Source: Deltaproteobacteria bacterium (GTDB taxonomy: Bacteria; Desulfobacterota; DSM-4660; Desulfatiglandales; HGW-15). From it: a DNA stretch of 10,279 nucleotides. Below the pieces are notes generated by a model. It saw only the letters and a list, made by a program, of their open reading frames with translations, was not told the origin of the DNA and made no database searches. Positions 1 through 7,356 of the stretch are shown here, in pieces. The position numbers and the translations under genes were made by a program. Each line of letters begins with the position of its first letter. Position 1 is the stretch's first letter. Location: positions 1-10,279 of the forward strand of contig JAFGDF010000250.1 of assembly GCA_016932235.1 (NCBI GenBank), given 5' to 3'.

Positions 1-16
1 CGGGTTCAGGAACATT

Positions 17-43
17 AAAAAATCTCAATTGAACAAGTTCAAT
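17..43 (-). terminator. AT-rich inverted repeat with T-run, possible terminator of the left operon
   Basis: A perfect inverted repeat ATTGAAC-AA-GTTCAAT lies at 28-43. On the minus strand it is followed, after five bases, by six T residues (the A-run at 17-22). It sits about 75 nt beyond the stop codon of the receiver gene, where the left operon would end. The stem is AT-rich and the two-base loop would have to open, so it is a weak intrinsic terminator at best. A regulator-binding palindrome belonging to a gene outside the window is an equal alternative. Confidence 0.3.
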
Positions 44-115
44 GCTCCGTTTAAATCCATCTATCCTTATCTTCCCCATATTCCCAGGCCCTTGATATTT
101 ATGGCCTGTAGCCCC

Positions 116-502
116 TCAACTCATGTAATGCCCGATGATTTCCATCAGCTCGTCCATATCGATAGGTTTCGGGATAAACTCATCGGCAAGGGCCGTCTTC
201 CCATCCATATGTGTATAATTGGTCGAAGGGATAGCTTCTCCGACCGCGGTCAGAAGCACTACTACTATATCTTCGTATTTGGGATCTTCTTTCAGCTCTT
301 TACAAAGGACATAGCCGTTTTTTTCAGGCATCATGACGTCAAGGACTATTAAGGCGGGTCTTTCCTCCTTGATCTTCTGCCATGCCTCAACCCCGTCGTA
401 GGCCTTGGCAACACGGTAGTTTTCGCTTTCCAGTTTCATGGAAACCGCTTCCACCAGATCCGGATCGTCATCAACGACCAGTATCAATTTCTTTTCACTC
501 AT
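116..502 (-). CDS. stand-alone response regulator receiver domain protein (CheY-like)
   Basis: This 128-residue protein is a single receiver (REC) domain with no output domain. The acidic pocket is Asp11-Asp12-Asp13, the phospho-acceptor is Asp55 (in VLDVMMP), the switch Thr is Thr85 and the conserved Lys is Lys112 (in PKP). The Thr-to-Lys spacing is 27 residues, about five longer than in CheY, so the alpha4 region carries a short insert (around residues 88-105). A strong GGAGG ribosome-binding site at about 514-519 supports the start. It lies 72 nt downstream of metF on the same strand and is probably cotranscribed. It would be phosphorylated by a histidine kinase and act by protein-protein contact. 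The kinase and target are not in the window, so a link to C1 metabolism rests only on position. Confidence 0.93.
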   Translation of the reverse strand: MSEKKLILVVDDDPDLVEAVSMKLESENYRVAKAYDGVEAWQKIKEERPALIVLDVMMPEKNGYVLCKELKEDPKYEDIVVVLLTAVGEAIPSTNYTHMDGKTALADEFIPKPIDMDELMEIIGHYMS

Positions 503-574
503 TACTCTTATACCTCCTCCAGGATGTCGGTCATTATTTTGTGATCATCCATAAACCAAAACTTCATGATCTAA

Positions 575-1498
575 TTATAGTTCGGGACGGGGAAAAAGCC
601 CCGATTTTTCAACAATTTCAGGGACTTTATGCTCCCATTCAATGGCCATTATATGAAATCCTCTCACTCCTTCCACCTTTTTCAGGCGATCAATGGTTTC
701 CAGGCAGATCTTTATTCCCTCGGCCGCCTGTTTTTCTTTTGGGACCCCGGATATCCGCTTGACCAGTTCTTCAGGGACATCCATGCCGGGGACCCTGTTT
801 TTCATATATTTTGCCATGCCAGCGGACTTTAGAGGAGTTATCCCGGCCAGGATATGGATCTTTTCATGCAGTCCGCGCTCACGAACACCTTCCATCCATT
901 TTTCAAATTTGTCAACGTTGTAGATGCACTGTGTTTGAATAAAATCCACACCCGCCTTCACCTTTTTTGCGAGTCGAGCCACGCGAAGTTCAAAGGGGTC
1001 TGCAAAGGGATTGGCCGCGGCCCCTATGAACATCTTCGGAGGATTCTCAATTTCGTCTCCACCCTGGAATTTTCCTTCATCACGCATCTTCCTTACCATC
1101 TGAACGAACTGTATGGAATCGAGGTCATAGACATTTGCGGCCGTCGGGTGATCTCCGAAAACCGGATGGTCTCCGGAAAGACATAACATGGTGTTGATGC
1201 CATGGGCATAGGCCCCGAGGATGTCGCTCTGCATCGCCAGACGATTGCGATCCCTTGTTACCATCTGCAGTATCGGGTTCAGTCCGGCCTGCCTGATGAA
1301 TATGCATGCCGCAAGGCTGGACATCCTTACCACGGCTGTTTGATTGTCAGTAACATTGATCCCGTCAACATAACCTCTTAGTAACTCAATCTTATCCTTT
1401 ATCTTCTCCGGCGCTGACCCCCTGGGAGGGCCGCATTCGGATGTAACCGCCATATGCCCTGATTCCAATATTTTCTCAAGAACACTTTCAGTTTTCAT
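575..1498 (-). CDS. metF: methylenetetrahydrofolate reductase, MetF (canonical copy)
   Basis: This 307-residue flavoprotein is a TIM-barrel of the MetF family, interconverting 5,10-methylene-THF and 5-methyl-THF, the reductive end of the methyl branch of the Wood-Ljungdahl pathway. Residues matching the E. coli catalytic set are visible: Glu21 (in TSECGPP, cf. Glu28), Asp110 (in LSGDHP, cf. Asp120) and Gln190 (in IQTQCIY, cf. Gln183). The RDRNRLAMQSD motif at 82-92 is also typical. Its ATG overlaps the stop of metV in an ATGA junction, so the two are translationally coupled, as in MetFV enzymes where MetV supplies the Fe-S centres. Its place behind hdrA and mvhD suggests that electrons pass to or from an HdrA flavin rather than simply NAD(P)H; that is inferred from the similar Moorella gene cluster. 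The physiological direction cannot be read from the sequence. Confidence 0.95.
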   Translation of the reverse strand: MKTESVLEKILESGHMAVTSECGPPRGSAPEKIKDKIELLRGYVDGINVTDNQTAVVRMSSLAACIFIRQAGLNPILQMVTRDRNRLAMQSDILGAYAHGINTMLCLSGDHPVFGDHPTAANVYDLDSIQFVQMVRKMRDEGKFQGGDEIENPPKMFIGAAANPFADPFELRVARLAKKVKAGVDFIQTQCIYNVDKFEKWMEGVRERGLHEKIHILAGITPLKSAGMAKYMKNRVPGMDVPEELVKRISGVPKEKQAAEGIKICLETIDRLKKVEGVRGFHIMAIEWEHKVPEIVEKSGLFPRPEL

Positions 1499-2163
1499 GA
1501 TGCCAAATCCTCTCTGATTATCTTACGGGGACCCCCATCCCGGCTTGTGCGCCAGTCTTTGGCAGGGATGATGTCTTCATAGTTTTTCTCAAGCCCGAGG
1601 GACTTGAGACGATCCCATATCAGCTGCCAGGCGCAATCCACATCAGGATTTATTTCACACTTCCCTCCGGTTGAACCTCCACATGGCCCGTTGAGAAGAC
1701 GTTTGGAACATCTCGCGATCGGGCATATTCCTCCGGTGAGGCCCAGCAGGCAGTCGCCGCATCCCTGGCACCTCTCCGCCCATACCCCCTGACGTTCCGA
1801 CGCCCCCATGAATTTGGTATTAACGGCGGGGAATACCGGGATATCCCTGTAACGCTTCGCGATTTCCTGCACGCCGCAACCGCAGGCCATGGAAAGGACC
1901 GCGTCCACCTGATTAATATTCTGGGAAAGCTCTTCCACATATTCAGGGTCGCACTGTCTTTCGAGGACCTTTTCAACTACTTCAAGTATCTTCCCGTTTT
2001 TCATAAAGGCCATCTGCAGGGCTGAAGATAGGATTCCCACCTCTTTCCGCCCTCCGGCGGCGCAGACTGTCACACATTCGTTACACCCGACCAGGAGTAT
2101 ACGCTTATAGGGTTTAACGTATGCAATGATCTCCTCCATTGGTTTTCGTTCTGCCGTAATCAT
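1495..2163 (-). CDS. metV: MetV, zinc/iron-sulfur partner subunit of MetF
   Basis: This 222-residue cysteine-rich protein belongs to the family annotated as methylenetetrahydrofolate reductase C-terminal domain, called MetV in acetogens. In the family it binds MetF and carries metal centres that relay electrons. Cysteine groups seen are Cys27-X2-Cys30-X3-Cys34 near the N-terminus, an ACGCG motif near residue 95, a CQGCGDC cluster near 133, and then CPIARC, GPCGG and KCEIN segments in the C-terminal half. The start at 2163 is preferred because AAGGAGC lies about 11 nt upstream, whereas the in-frame ATG at 2139 has no Shine-Dalgarno. It begins 24 nt after mvhD ends and overlaps metF by 4 nt. 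With metF it forms the MetFV module, here adjoining HdrA and MvhD. Confidence 0.9.
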   Translation of the reverse strand: MITAERKPMEEIIAYVKPYKRILLVGCNECVTVCAAGGRKEVGILSSALQMAFMKNGKILEVVEKVLERQCDPEYVEELSQNINQVDAVLSMACGCGVQEIAKRYRDIPVFPAVNTKFMGASERQGVWAERCQGCGDCLLGLTGGICPIARCSKRLLNGPCGGSTGGKCEINPDVDCAWQLIWDRLKSLGLEKNYEDIIPAKDWRTSRDGGPRKIIREDLAS

Positions 2164-2187
2164 TTTTATCGATGCTCCTTTTTTTAT

Positions 2188-2625
2188 CTAAACCGCCTTT
2201 TTCAGGCGATTTAAACCTTCTCTGATCGGACTCGGGCCCAATTGCCTTATCTTTTCAGTAAATTCCCCGGCAGTCCGGGCGAATCGTTCACCCATGCCGG
2301 CGGACATCATTATCATTTCAAGTCTTTCCCGGCCAATGCCTATTTCATCGAGCAGCTTCTTGATATATGCCGTTCGTCGCAACGCTGTAACATTGCCGTT
2401 TTTAAAGTGACAGTCTCCTTCCAGGCATCCTGCCACATATACTCCATCGGCCCCTTTCTCAAATGCCTTCATAATGTGAATCGTATCAACCTTTCCTGAA
2501 CAGGGCACCCTTATGATCTTTATGTTATGGGGATATTCGAGTCTCATGCTGCCCGCCATGTCGGCTGCTGTATAGGCGCAGTAATGACAGCAAAAAGCCA
2601 CGATTACAGGTTCGAATTCTTTCAT
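2188..2625 (-). CDS. mvhD: MvhD-type hydrogenase/Hdr iron-sulfur subunit (FlpD family)
   Basis: This 145-residue protein matches the MvhD/FlpD family, a small [2Fe-2S] adaptor that joins HdrA to an electron-donating dehydrogenase (a hydrogenase or formate dehydrogenase in methanogens, MetFV in acetogens). The conserved cysteines are visible: Cys12-Cys13-X2-Cys16, Cys42 (in RVPCSG) and Cys67-X4-Cys72 (in AGCLEGDC). Length is normal for the family. The start ATG shares one base with the TAA stop of hdrA (TAATG), and AGAGG precedes it, so it is translationally coupled to hdrA. Some methanogen homologues carry selenocysteine in the N-terminal motif; this one has cysteines throughout. It most likely bridges MetFV and the tandem HdrA. 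Confidence 0.93.
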   Translation of the reverse strand: MKEFEPVIVAFCCHYCAYTAADMAGSMRLEYPHNIKIIRVPCSGKVDTIHIMKAFEKGADGVYVAGCLEGDCHFKNGNVTALRRTAYIKKLLDEIGIGRERLEMIMMSAGMGERFARTAGEFTEKIRQLGPSPIREGLNRLKKAV

Positions 2626-5600
2626 TATATTACCTCTTCAAAAAGCCCGTTGAGTTTGGCCATTACCTGGTCGTCTTCAAAACGCATGATCTGGATGGCC
2701 TTGGCCGGGCATTCCGCGGCGCATACTCCACAGCCCTGACATTTCGCCGGGTCTATCTCCGAATAGCCGTCGGCATTTATAAAGGGAACTTCAAAGGGAC
2801 ATGCCCTGACACATATCAGGCACGCGGCGCATTTTTGACTGTCCACCCTGGCGACAGAAGAGGATAGTTGAATAATCTCTTTTGCCAGCATGGTCATTAA
2901 ACGGCCTGCCGCCGCCTGTGCCTGGCAGATACTCTCTTTTATGGATTTAGGTGAATGTGCGGTGCCCGCTACAAAGAATCCTGGGACCGACATGTCTACG
3001 GGACGTAATTTGACATGGTCCTCTAAAAAATATCCGTCTGAGGTGCGTGAGAGGTGAAAGAGGGTCGCGAGATCCTCGGTTGTTTCATCGTCGGAAATAA
3101 AACCTGTGCTCAGGGCGAGGCAGTCGGCAAGGACTTCCATATCTCTTGAGACAACCGGATCATGAAAAGATATAATCACCCTGTTTCCCTCGGATCGCAC
3201 CGAGGGCTTGGTATCTTCATCATATCTGATAAAGATAACTCCCCGTTCCCTGGCCTTTCGAAAATAGTCTTCCTGAAAGCCATAGGTCCGCATGTCCCGG
3301 AACAGCACATAGATCCTGACGTCAGGATTCAGATCAAGTATCCTCAGGGCGTTTTTAACGGCCGATTGACAGCATATTCTGGAGCAATTCGGGTTTTCCC
3401 GGGTCCTGGATCCTACACATTGAATCATGACGATACGCTTCCATTCCTTAACCCTGTCAGGCTGATCCTCGATAAAGGAGTCAAGGTCCATCTGATTCAT
3501 CACGGCCTCGTGTTCATCCAGGAGATATTCTTTAGGCCTGTTGGCAAGGGCGCCCGTGCAGATAATCGTGGTGCCGTGCTTGATCTGGCGGTAATACATC
3601 CTTGGAGCTATCTGAACACCCGTGGTAAAAAGACCGGGCACGCCGTAATGATCCACTATAATGGAACGTGTCAGGACCTCGATGCGTTCATGTTGAAGCG
3701 TCCTCTCAATGAGCTGAAAAACATATTCCCTGACGTCTTTTCCCTCCAGGGTCTTTCTGATATTCATGGCCATCCCGCCCAGGTGGTCCGATCTTTCCAG
3801 GAGGAAGACTTTGAAACCCTGGTCGGCAAGGATCAGGGCTGCGTTCATTCCGGTAATGCCGCCTCCGACAACGAGTATATCCCTGTTGATGGGCAGCGTG
3901 TGATCCTTTAAAGGATGTGCCAGGACCACGCTCGCGGAGGCCATTCGGAGGAGATCCTTGGCCTTGTTCATCGCCTCTGAAGGTCGGTTGCCGTGTACCC
4001 ATGTGACCTGATCTCTTATATTGGCGATTTCGATCAGATAGCGGTTTAAACCGGCCCTGCGGACCATGTCCTGAAACAGGTTTTCATGGGTTCTCGGCGA
4101 GCATCCTCCTATAACGACTCGATTGAGATTTCTTTCTTCAATAAGGCTTCTTATCCTGTCAAGTGAATCTTTGCTGCAGCCGTATCCCACCTTCATGGAC
4201 AGGACAACCTGTGGCAGTCTCTCCGCGTATTCCACAAGTTTATCCACGTTGATGACTCCCCCTATGTTGTCGCCGCAGTCGCATATGAAAACGCCCAATC
4301 TCGGTTCCTCTCCCTCTACATCCTTCTCGGGCGGATAATCCTCCTCTTTTTCTTCAATCCCCGTCATGTTGATCAGGTTCGCCGAGGCAAGGCATGCGGT
4401 GGCGCTGGCCTGGACAATGGTTTCCGGGATGTCCTTCGGCTCTTCAAAGATACCGCATACGTAAATACCCTTTCTCGATGTCTCCACAGGGTGAAAATAG
4501 TCTGTTTCTGCAAAGTTATACTGGTTAAGGTCGATCTTCAGTCTCTTCGCGAGCTCTATTAATTCATCCTGGACTTTGAAGCCCGTGGATAGAACGACCA
4601 TGTCGAAAATTTCGGTTCTCGGCATCCCGGAGGCTTCATCCATATAAGTAATTGAAAGGTCGTCCGTTTCCAGAGGCCCCACGGAGTGAGGCCGGTTTCG
4701 TTCGAAACGGATGCCGAAATCATTTTTGGCCCTTTCATAATACAGCTCGTAATCCTTGCCTGAAGCTCTGATATCCATATAGAATATTACGGTCTCAATA
4801 CTCTCTTGGAATCGTTCCCTTGTAACAATGGCTTCCTTCATGGCATACATGCAGCATACACTGGAGCAGTATGGCATCCCGGGTTCGTTGTTGCTCCTTG
4901 AACCGGCGCATTGTATCCAGGCGATCCTGTTTGGATGCTTCCCGTCCGAAGGCCTGGCCAGGATTCCTCCTGTGGGACCGGAAGCGGACAGTATCCTCTC
5001 ATATTCAAGTCCTGTGACGACATTCGGATATTCGCCGTAACCATAATTGGTCAATAGAGACGGATCAAAGAGTTCCGCTCCGGGTGAAAGGATGATAGCA
5101 CCCGCCTCAATTTCCATTATTCGCTCTCTGTCGTCGGGTACTATGGCCCCGGCCCCGCAAACCTCGGCAACTTTCTCAATATCATCGCATTTCTCGATAT
5201 CGATTGAAAAGGCATAGGGTGTGGCCTGGGGATAACGCATACACGTAGGGGCTCGGTGGTCCAGGCCCGGTGTGAAACGAACACATTCGGGAAAATGTTT
5301 CAGACACTCGCCGCATGCGGTGCATTTATCAAGGTCAATGAAGCTTGGATGTGTTTTTAAGGTTGCTTTAAATCGGCCCGCATCTCCGGATAATTCGAAT
5401 AGCTCCGTCCTTGATAGGACCTGTATATGTTGCTCTCGGCTGCTTTCGGCAAGATGGGGGGAAAGGGTACAAAGATCACAATTGTTGGTCGGGAAAGTAC
5501 GATCCAATTGTGTCATCAAACCACCTATGGAATGGGCCTTGTCAATAAGCACAACATCCCTTCCGGCTTCGGCCAGGTCCAGAGATGCCTTGATGCCGCC

Positions 5601-5660
5601 GATTCCGGCGCCGATAACGATTACACGGTTAGCAAATCTTTTTTTATCCATTTCCTCCAT
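2625..5660 (-). CDS. hdrA: tandem (double) HdrA-like FAD/iron-sulfur electron-transfer subunit
   Basis: This 1011-residue protein joins two HdrA modules; ordinary HdrA is roughly 650 residues. Module 1 (about 1-445) has a Rossmann FAD motif (GAGIGG, 17-22), the active-site loop Cys61-X2-Cys64, a ferredoxin-like cluster (Cys113, 116, 119, 126) and the HdrA cluster motif Cys251-X13-Cys265-X3-Cys269-Cys270. Module 2 begins near 453 with the domain usually at the HdrA N-terminus (ICDCG, later GGCSPRTHE), then a second Rossmann motif (GGGITG, 599-604), a second cluster motif (Cys748, 759, 763, 764) and two C-terminal [4Fe-4S] ferredoxin motifs (Cys944-954 and Cys974-984). Module 2 lacks the CXXC loop. 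HdrA is the flavin site of electron bifurcation in Hdr complexes. Here it is coupled to mvhD and metVF, so it probably links folate C1 redox chemistry to ferredoxin or another carrier (inference). Start: an AAGGAT site lies about 10 nt upstream; Met4 is an alternative. Confidence 0.93.
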   Translation of the reverse strand: MEEMDKKRFANRVIVIGAGIGGIKASLDLAEAGRDVVLIDKAHSIGGLMTQLDRTFPTNNCDLCTLSPHLAESSREQHIQVLSRTELFELSGDAGRFKATLKTHPSFIDLDKCTACGECLKHFPECVRFTPGLDHRAPTCMRYPQATPYAFSIDIEKCDDIEKVAEVCGAGAIVPDDRERIMEIEAGAIILSPGAELFDPSLLTNYGYGEYPNVVTGLEYERILSASGPTGGILARPSDGKHPNRIAWIQCAGSRSNNEPGMPYCSSVCCMYAMKEAIVTRERFQESIETVIFYMDIRASGKDYELYYERAKNDFGIRFERNRPHSVGPLETDDLSITYMDEASGMPRTEIFDMVVLSTGFKVQDELIELAKRLKIDLNQYNFAETDYFHPVETSRKGIYVCGIFEEPKDIPETIVQASATACLASANLINMTGIEEKEEDYPPEKDVEGEEPRLGVFICDCGDNIGGVINVDKLVEYAERLPQVVLSMKVGYGCSKDSLDRIRSLIEERNLNRVVIGGCSPRTHENLFQDMVRRAGLNRYLIEIANIRDQVTWVHGNRPSEAMNKAKDLLRMASASVVLAHPLKDHTLPINRDILVVGGGITGMNAALILADQGFKVFLLERSDHLGGMAMNIRKTLEGKDVREYVFQLIERTLQHERIEVLTRSIIVDHYGVPGLFTTGVQIAPRMYYRQIKHGTTIICTGALANRPKEYLLDEHEAVMNQMDLDSFIEDQPDRVKEWKRIVMIQCVGSRTRENPNCSRICCQSAVKNALRILDLNPDVRIYVLFRDMRTYGFQEDYFRKARERGVIFIRYDEDTKPSVRSEGNRVIISFHDPVVSRDMEVLADCLALSTGFISDDETTEDLATLFHLSRTSDGYFLEDHVKLRPVDMSVPGFFVAGTAHSPKSIKESICQAQAAAGRLMTMLAKEIIQLSSSVARVDSQKCAACLICVRACPFEVPFINADGYSEIDPAKCQGCGVCAAECPAKAIQIMRFEDDQVMAKLNGLFEEVI

Positions 5661-5726
5661 AGAAACTTATCCTTACTCCTTTATGTACTTTTTTATTTTC
5701 CGGGAGATTTTTAGGCTAAACATTAC

Positions 5727-5753
5727 TAAAAGGGGATACAGTGAGATGCCCCT
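5727..5753 (-). terminator. weak hairpin with short T-run between metF-like gene and hdrA
   Basis: On the minus strand an AGGGG...CCCCT stem (5-bp arms, about 13-base loop) is followed directly by TTTT. It sits in the 129-bp gap between the metF-like gene and hdrA, the only long gap before the receiver gene in the left operon. It may partly terminate or attenuate transcription, which would make hdrA-mvhD-metV-metF a separable unit. The stem is short and the T-run has only four bases, so the call is tentative. Confidence 0.28.
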
Positions 5754-5781
5754 CAAAGGTAAGGCCCACAAAGGTAAGGCC
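5754..5781. repeat. 13-bp tandem direct repeat (15-bp period) in the gap upstream of hdrA
   Basis: CAAAGGTAAGGCC occurs exactly at 5754-5766 and again at 5769-5781, separated by two bases. It lies just beyond the stop of the metF-like gene (5790-5792) and next to the hairpin at 5731-5753. A 15-bp period is not an integral helical turn, so cooperative binding on one face of the DNA is not obvious. Function unknown; a small tandem duplication is the simplest explanation. Confidence 0.6.
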
Positions 5782-5789
5782 GCTTAATT

Positions 5790-6662
5790 TCATAGACCGG
5801 CATATTCCAGTATAGCCGGCAGCCTGTATTCCCACCCAAGTGTTACGATTAGTGCGCCCTGAGCAATTTCCTTGATGGCTCTGATGGTCTCACCCGCGAT
5901 CTTGAGGCATTCCTGTTCTCTGTCCGCAGCCTGGCGGATACGCCTGATCATCTGTTCAGAGATGAAAACACCGGGCTCATAGGTAGCCATGTACCTCGCT
6001 ATCCCGACGGTTTTAAGAAGAAAGACGGTCGGGATAATTGGAATGTTAAGGCCCTTGGCCTTTTCCATAAATGAAAGGAAATGATCCAGGTCAAATACAG
6101 GAGGGGTGATTAAAAAGGAGGCGCCCGCCTTGATTTTTTCCTGGGCGAGGACCAGTTCTTTTTCCATGCCTTCATTATCCCTGTAAGGTCCGAGGGTACA
6201 GCCGATATTGAACCGGGGACTTCCCTTAAGCTCAAATCCCGCCATATCAACACCGCTCTGGAGTAATTTAGCGGCAGTAATAATCCCTGTTTCATCGATA
6301 TCGTCAACTGTCTTTGCCTTAACATGGTCACCTGAGGCCATCTCGATTCCCTTGACGACAATTATCGTCTGGACCCCCAGGACATAGGCGGTCAGGAGAT
6401 CACCCTGAATTGCCATCCTGTTTCTGTCACGACCGTAAACATTGATAACGGGATCTATTCCCTCTCTCTGCATCAAGGCGGCGGCGCCAAGGGCGCTCAT
6501 CCTCATTACCCCGTTGTCCATATCAGGGACCAGGGCCCCGTCTATCCTGTCCTTAACTTTCCGGGCATTTGTCATCATCTCCGAGATATCAACACCCTTG
6601 GGTGTATTCATCTCAGCCAGAACAATAAATTCGCCCGAAGCCAACTTTTCATTTAATCCCAT
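5790..6662 (-). CDS. divergent MetF-like protein lacking two catalytic-site residues
   Basis: This 290-residue protein has the MetF TIM-barrel pattern: Glu17 (in LAEMNTPKG) aligns with the catalytic Glu, and the RDRNRMAIQGD motif (78-88) and the C-terminal GWEYRLPAI segment match the canonical copy at 575-1498. An ungapped local alignment with that copy shows two changes: the Asp of LSGDHP is replaced by Ile106 (VKGIEM), and the active-site Gln is replaced by Pro187 (ITPPVF). In E. coli MetF the equivalents, Asp120 and Gln183, take part in folate binding and catalysis. The frame is intact and well conserved elsewhere, so decay is unlikely. It may use another folate or pterin, or play a structural role in the complex. 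It is the first gene of the left arm, 129 bp from hdrA. A GGGA-type ribosome site lies about 10 nt before the ATG. Family membership is secure; substrate is not. Confidence 0.85.
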   Translation of the reverse strand: MGLNEKLASGEFIVLAEMNTPKGVDISEMMTNARKVKDRIDGALVPDMDNGVMRMSALGAAALMQREGIDPVINVYGRDRNRMAIQGDLLTAYVLGVQTIIVVKGIEMASGDHVKAKTVDDIDETGIITAAKLLQSGVDMAGFELKGSPRFNIGCTLGPYRDNEGMEKELVLAQEKIKAGASFLITPPVFDLDHFLSFMEKAKGLNIPIIPTVFLLKTVGIARYMATYEPGVFISEQMIRRIRQAADREQECLKIAGETIRAIKEIAQGALIVTLGWEYRLPAILEYAGL

Positions 6663-7127
6663 ATAGTCACTTTCCCTTCAGGTTTGCCGGAAATCCGTCC
6701 ACTATCTATCCGGAAACGGTCGATTTCTTCGGCAGACAAGCTGCGCTCAGTCCCAAAACTTCAGTGCGTGTCCCGGTTTCTGGATTGAGCTTTTACCAGT
6801 CAGCCATCAGCCGTAAGCTAAACCTTATATTTTAAGTCTTCAGCTGATATAGTGTTTGCTGAAATCTGATAGCACGAATCCAAAATGGTAAGTTTATGGA
6901 TGAGCACTAATTACGATATTAACCTTCCCGCTAATAAAGGCGGTAGACCTATTACAACGCCGTAACAAAACCTGTATCTAACATGCCGTAGGATTTGAAT
7001 AAAGCAGAACTATCGGAGATTATTGATGAATCAGATATGGTTTTCGCCTCTCCGAGAAAATTCCTATCCCAAGGCGGGTAAATAACTTACATAAACGCAA
7101 TATTTATCGTAAACTGAACTTCAAACC

Positions 7128-7145
7128 TTGTGAAATGCGTCACAA
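7128..7145. promoter_or_regulatory. CRP/FNR-family operator, HcpR-like palindrome
   Basis: TTGTGA-AATGCG-TCACAA is a perfect 18-bp palindrome with a six-base spacer. TGTGA-N6-TCACA is the CRP core, and TTGTGA-N6-TCACAA is, as I recall it, the signature reported for HcpR, the CRP/FNR-type regulator of nitrosative-stress and sulfate-respiration genes in Desulfovibrio relatives. A second, smaller inverted repeat, ACAAT-ATC-ATTGT (7142-7154), overlaps its right arm. The operator lies about 235 bp upstream of the membrane cytochrome gene. Its centre is about 62 bp upstream of the start predicted from the weak promoter at 7164-7192, a class-I activator distance. Confidence 0.65.
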
Positions 7146-7163
7146 TATCATTGTAATATTTTT

Positions 7164-7192
7164 ATGTCAATACCAAGAGTGATAATTATTAA
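7164..7192 (+). promoter_or_regulatory. weak candidate promoter downstream of the operator
   Basis: A -35-like ATGTCA (7164-7169, 4 of 6 consensus bases), a 17-bp spacer and a -10-like TATTAA (7187-7192, 4 of 6) predict a start near 7199. Poor boxes plus an activator palindrome at about -62 is the layout expected of an activator-dependent promoter. The region is AT-rich, so chance matches are common. Confidence 0.25.
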
Positions 7193-7242
7193 TAGAAAAT
7201 CCATCTTTTTTTTAAATGAATGGATTAATTTTGAAAAAAATT

Positions 7243-7271
7243 TTGACAAAACATTTGCAAAGGGATATTAA
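7243..7271 (+). promoter_or_regulatory. sigma-70-type promoter for the right operon
   Basis: A perfect -35 TTGACA (7243-7248), a 17-bp spacer and a -10 TATTAA (7266-7271, 4 of 6) predict transcription starting near 7278 and a leader of about 90 nt before the membrane cytochrome gene. It is the best promoter match seen in the window and faces the hdr operon. Confidence 0.6.
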
Positions 7272-7356
7272 CTCATAACCTGTAAAGACCTATTGCATAG
7301 CCTGTTATTTTTTTCCAAAATCCAGTCCGGTATCACGGTTCTTTCATTAAAGTAGA

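Noticed and set aside
85..108. Hairpin CAGGCC / GGCCTG with a 12-base loop just beyond the receiver gene
   Set aside because: Neither strand has a T-run after it, so it is not a convincing intrinsic terminator; it may still be a minor RNA structure.
2188..2625. Selenocysteine in the MvhD-like protein, as in some methanogens
   Set aside because: All expected positions are encoded by Cys codons and there is no internal TGA in frame.
3162..3911. Long open frame (249 codons) on the plus strand
   Set aside because: It lies entirely antisense to the well-supported tandem HdrA, and its translation has no recognisable domain. It is a shadow of the GC-rich coding sequence.
5272..5787. 171-codon plus-strand open frame spanning the 5' end of hdrA and the gap
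   Set aside because: Antisense to the HdrA flavin domain for most of its length, with no family features.
7181..7192. Fur-box-like sequence (GATAATTATTAA)
   Set aside because: Only a partial match, in very AT-rich DNA, with no second half-site of the right spacing.
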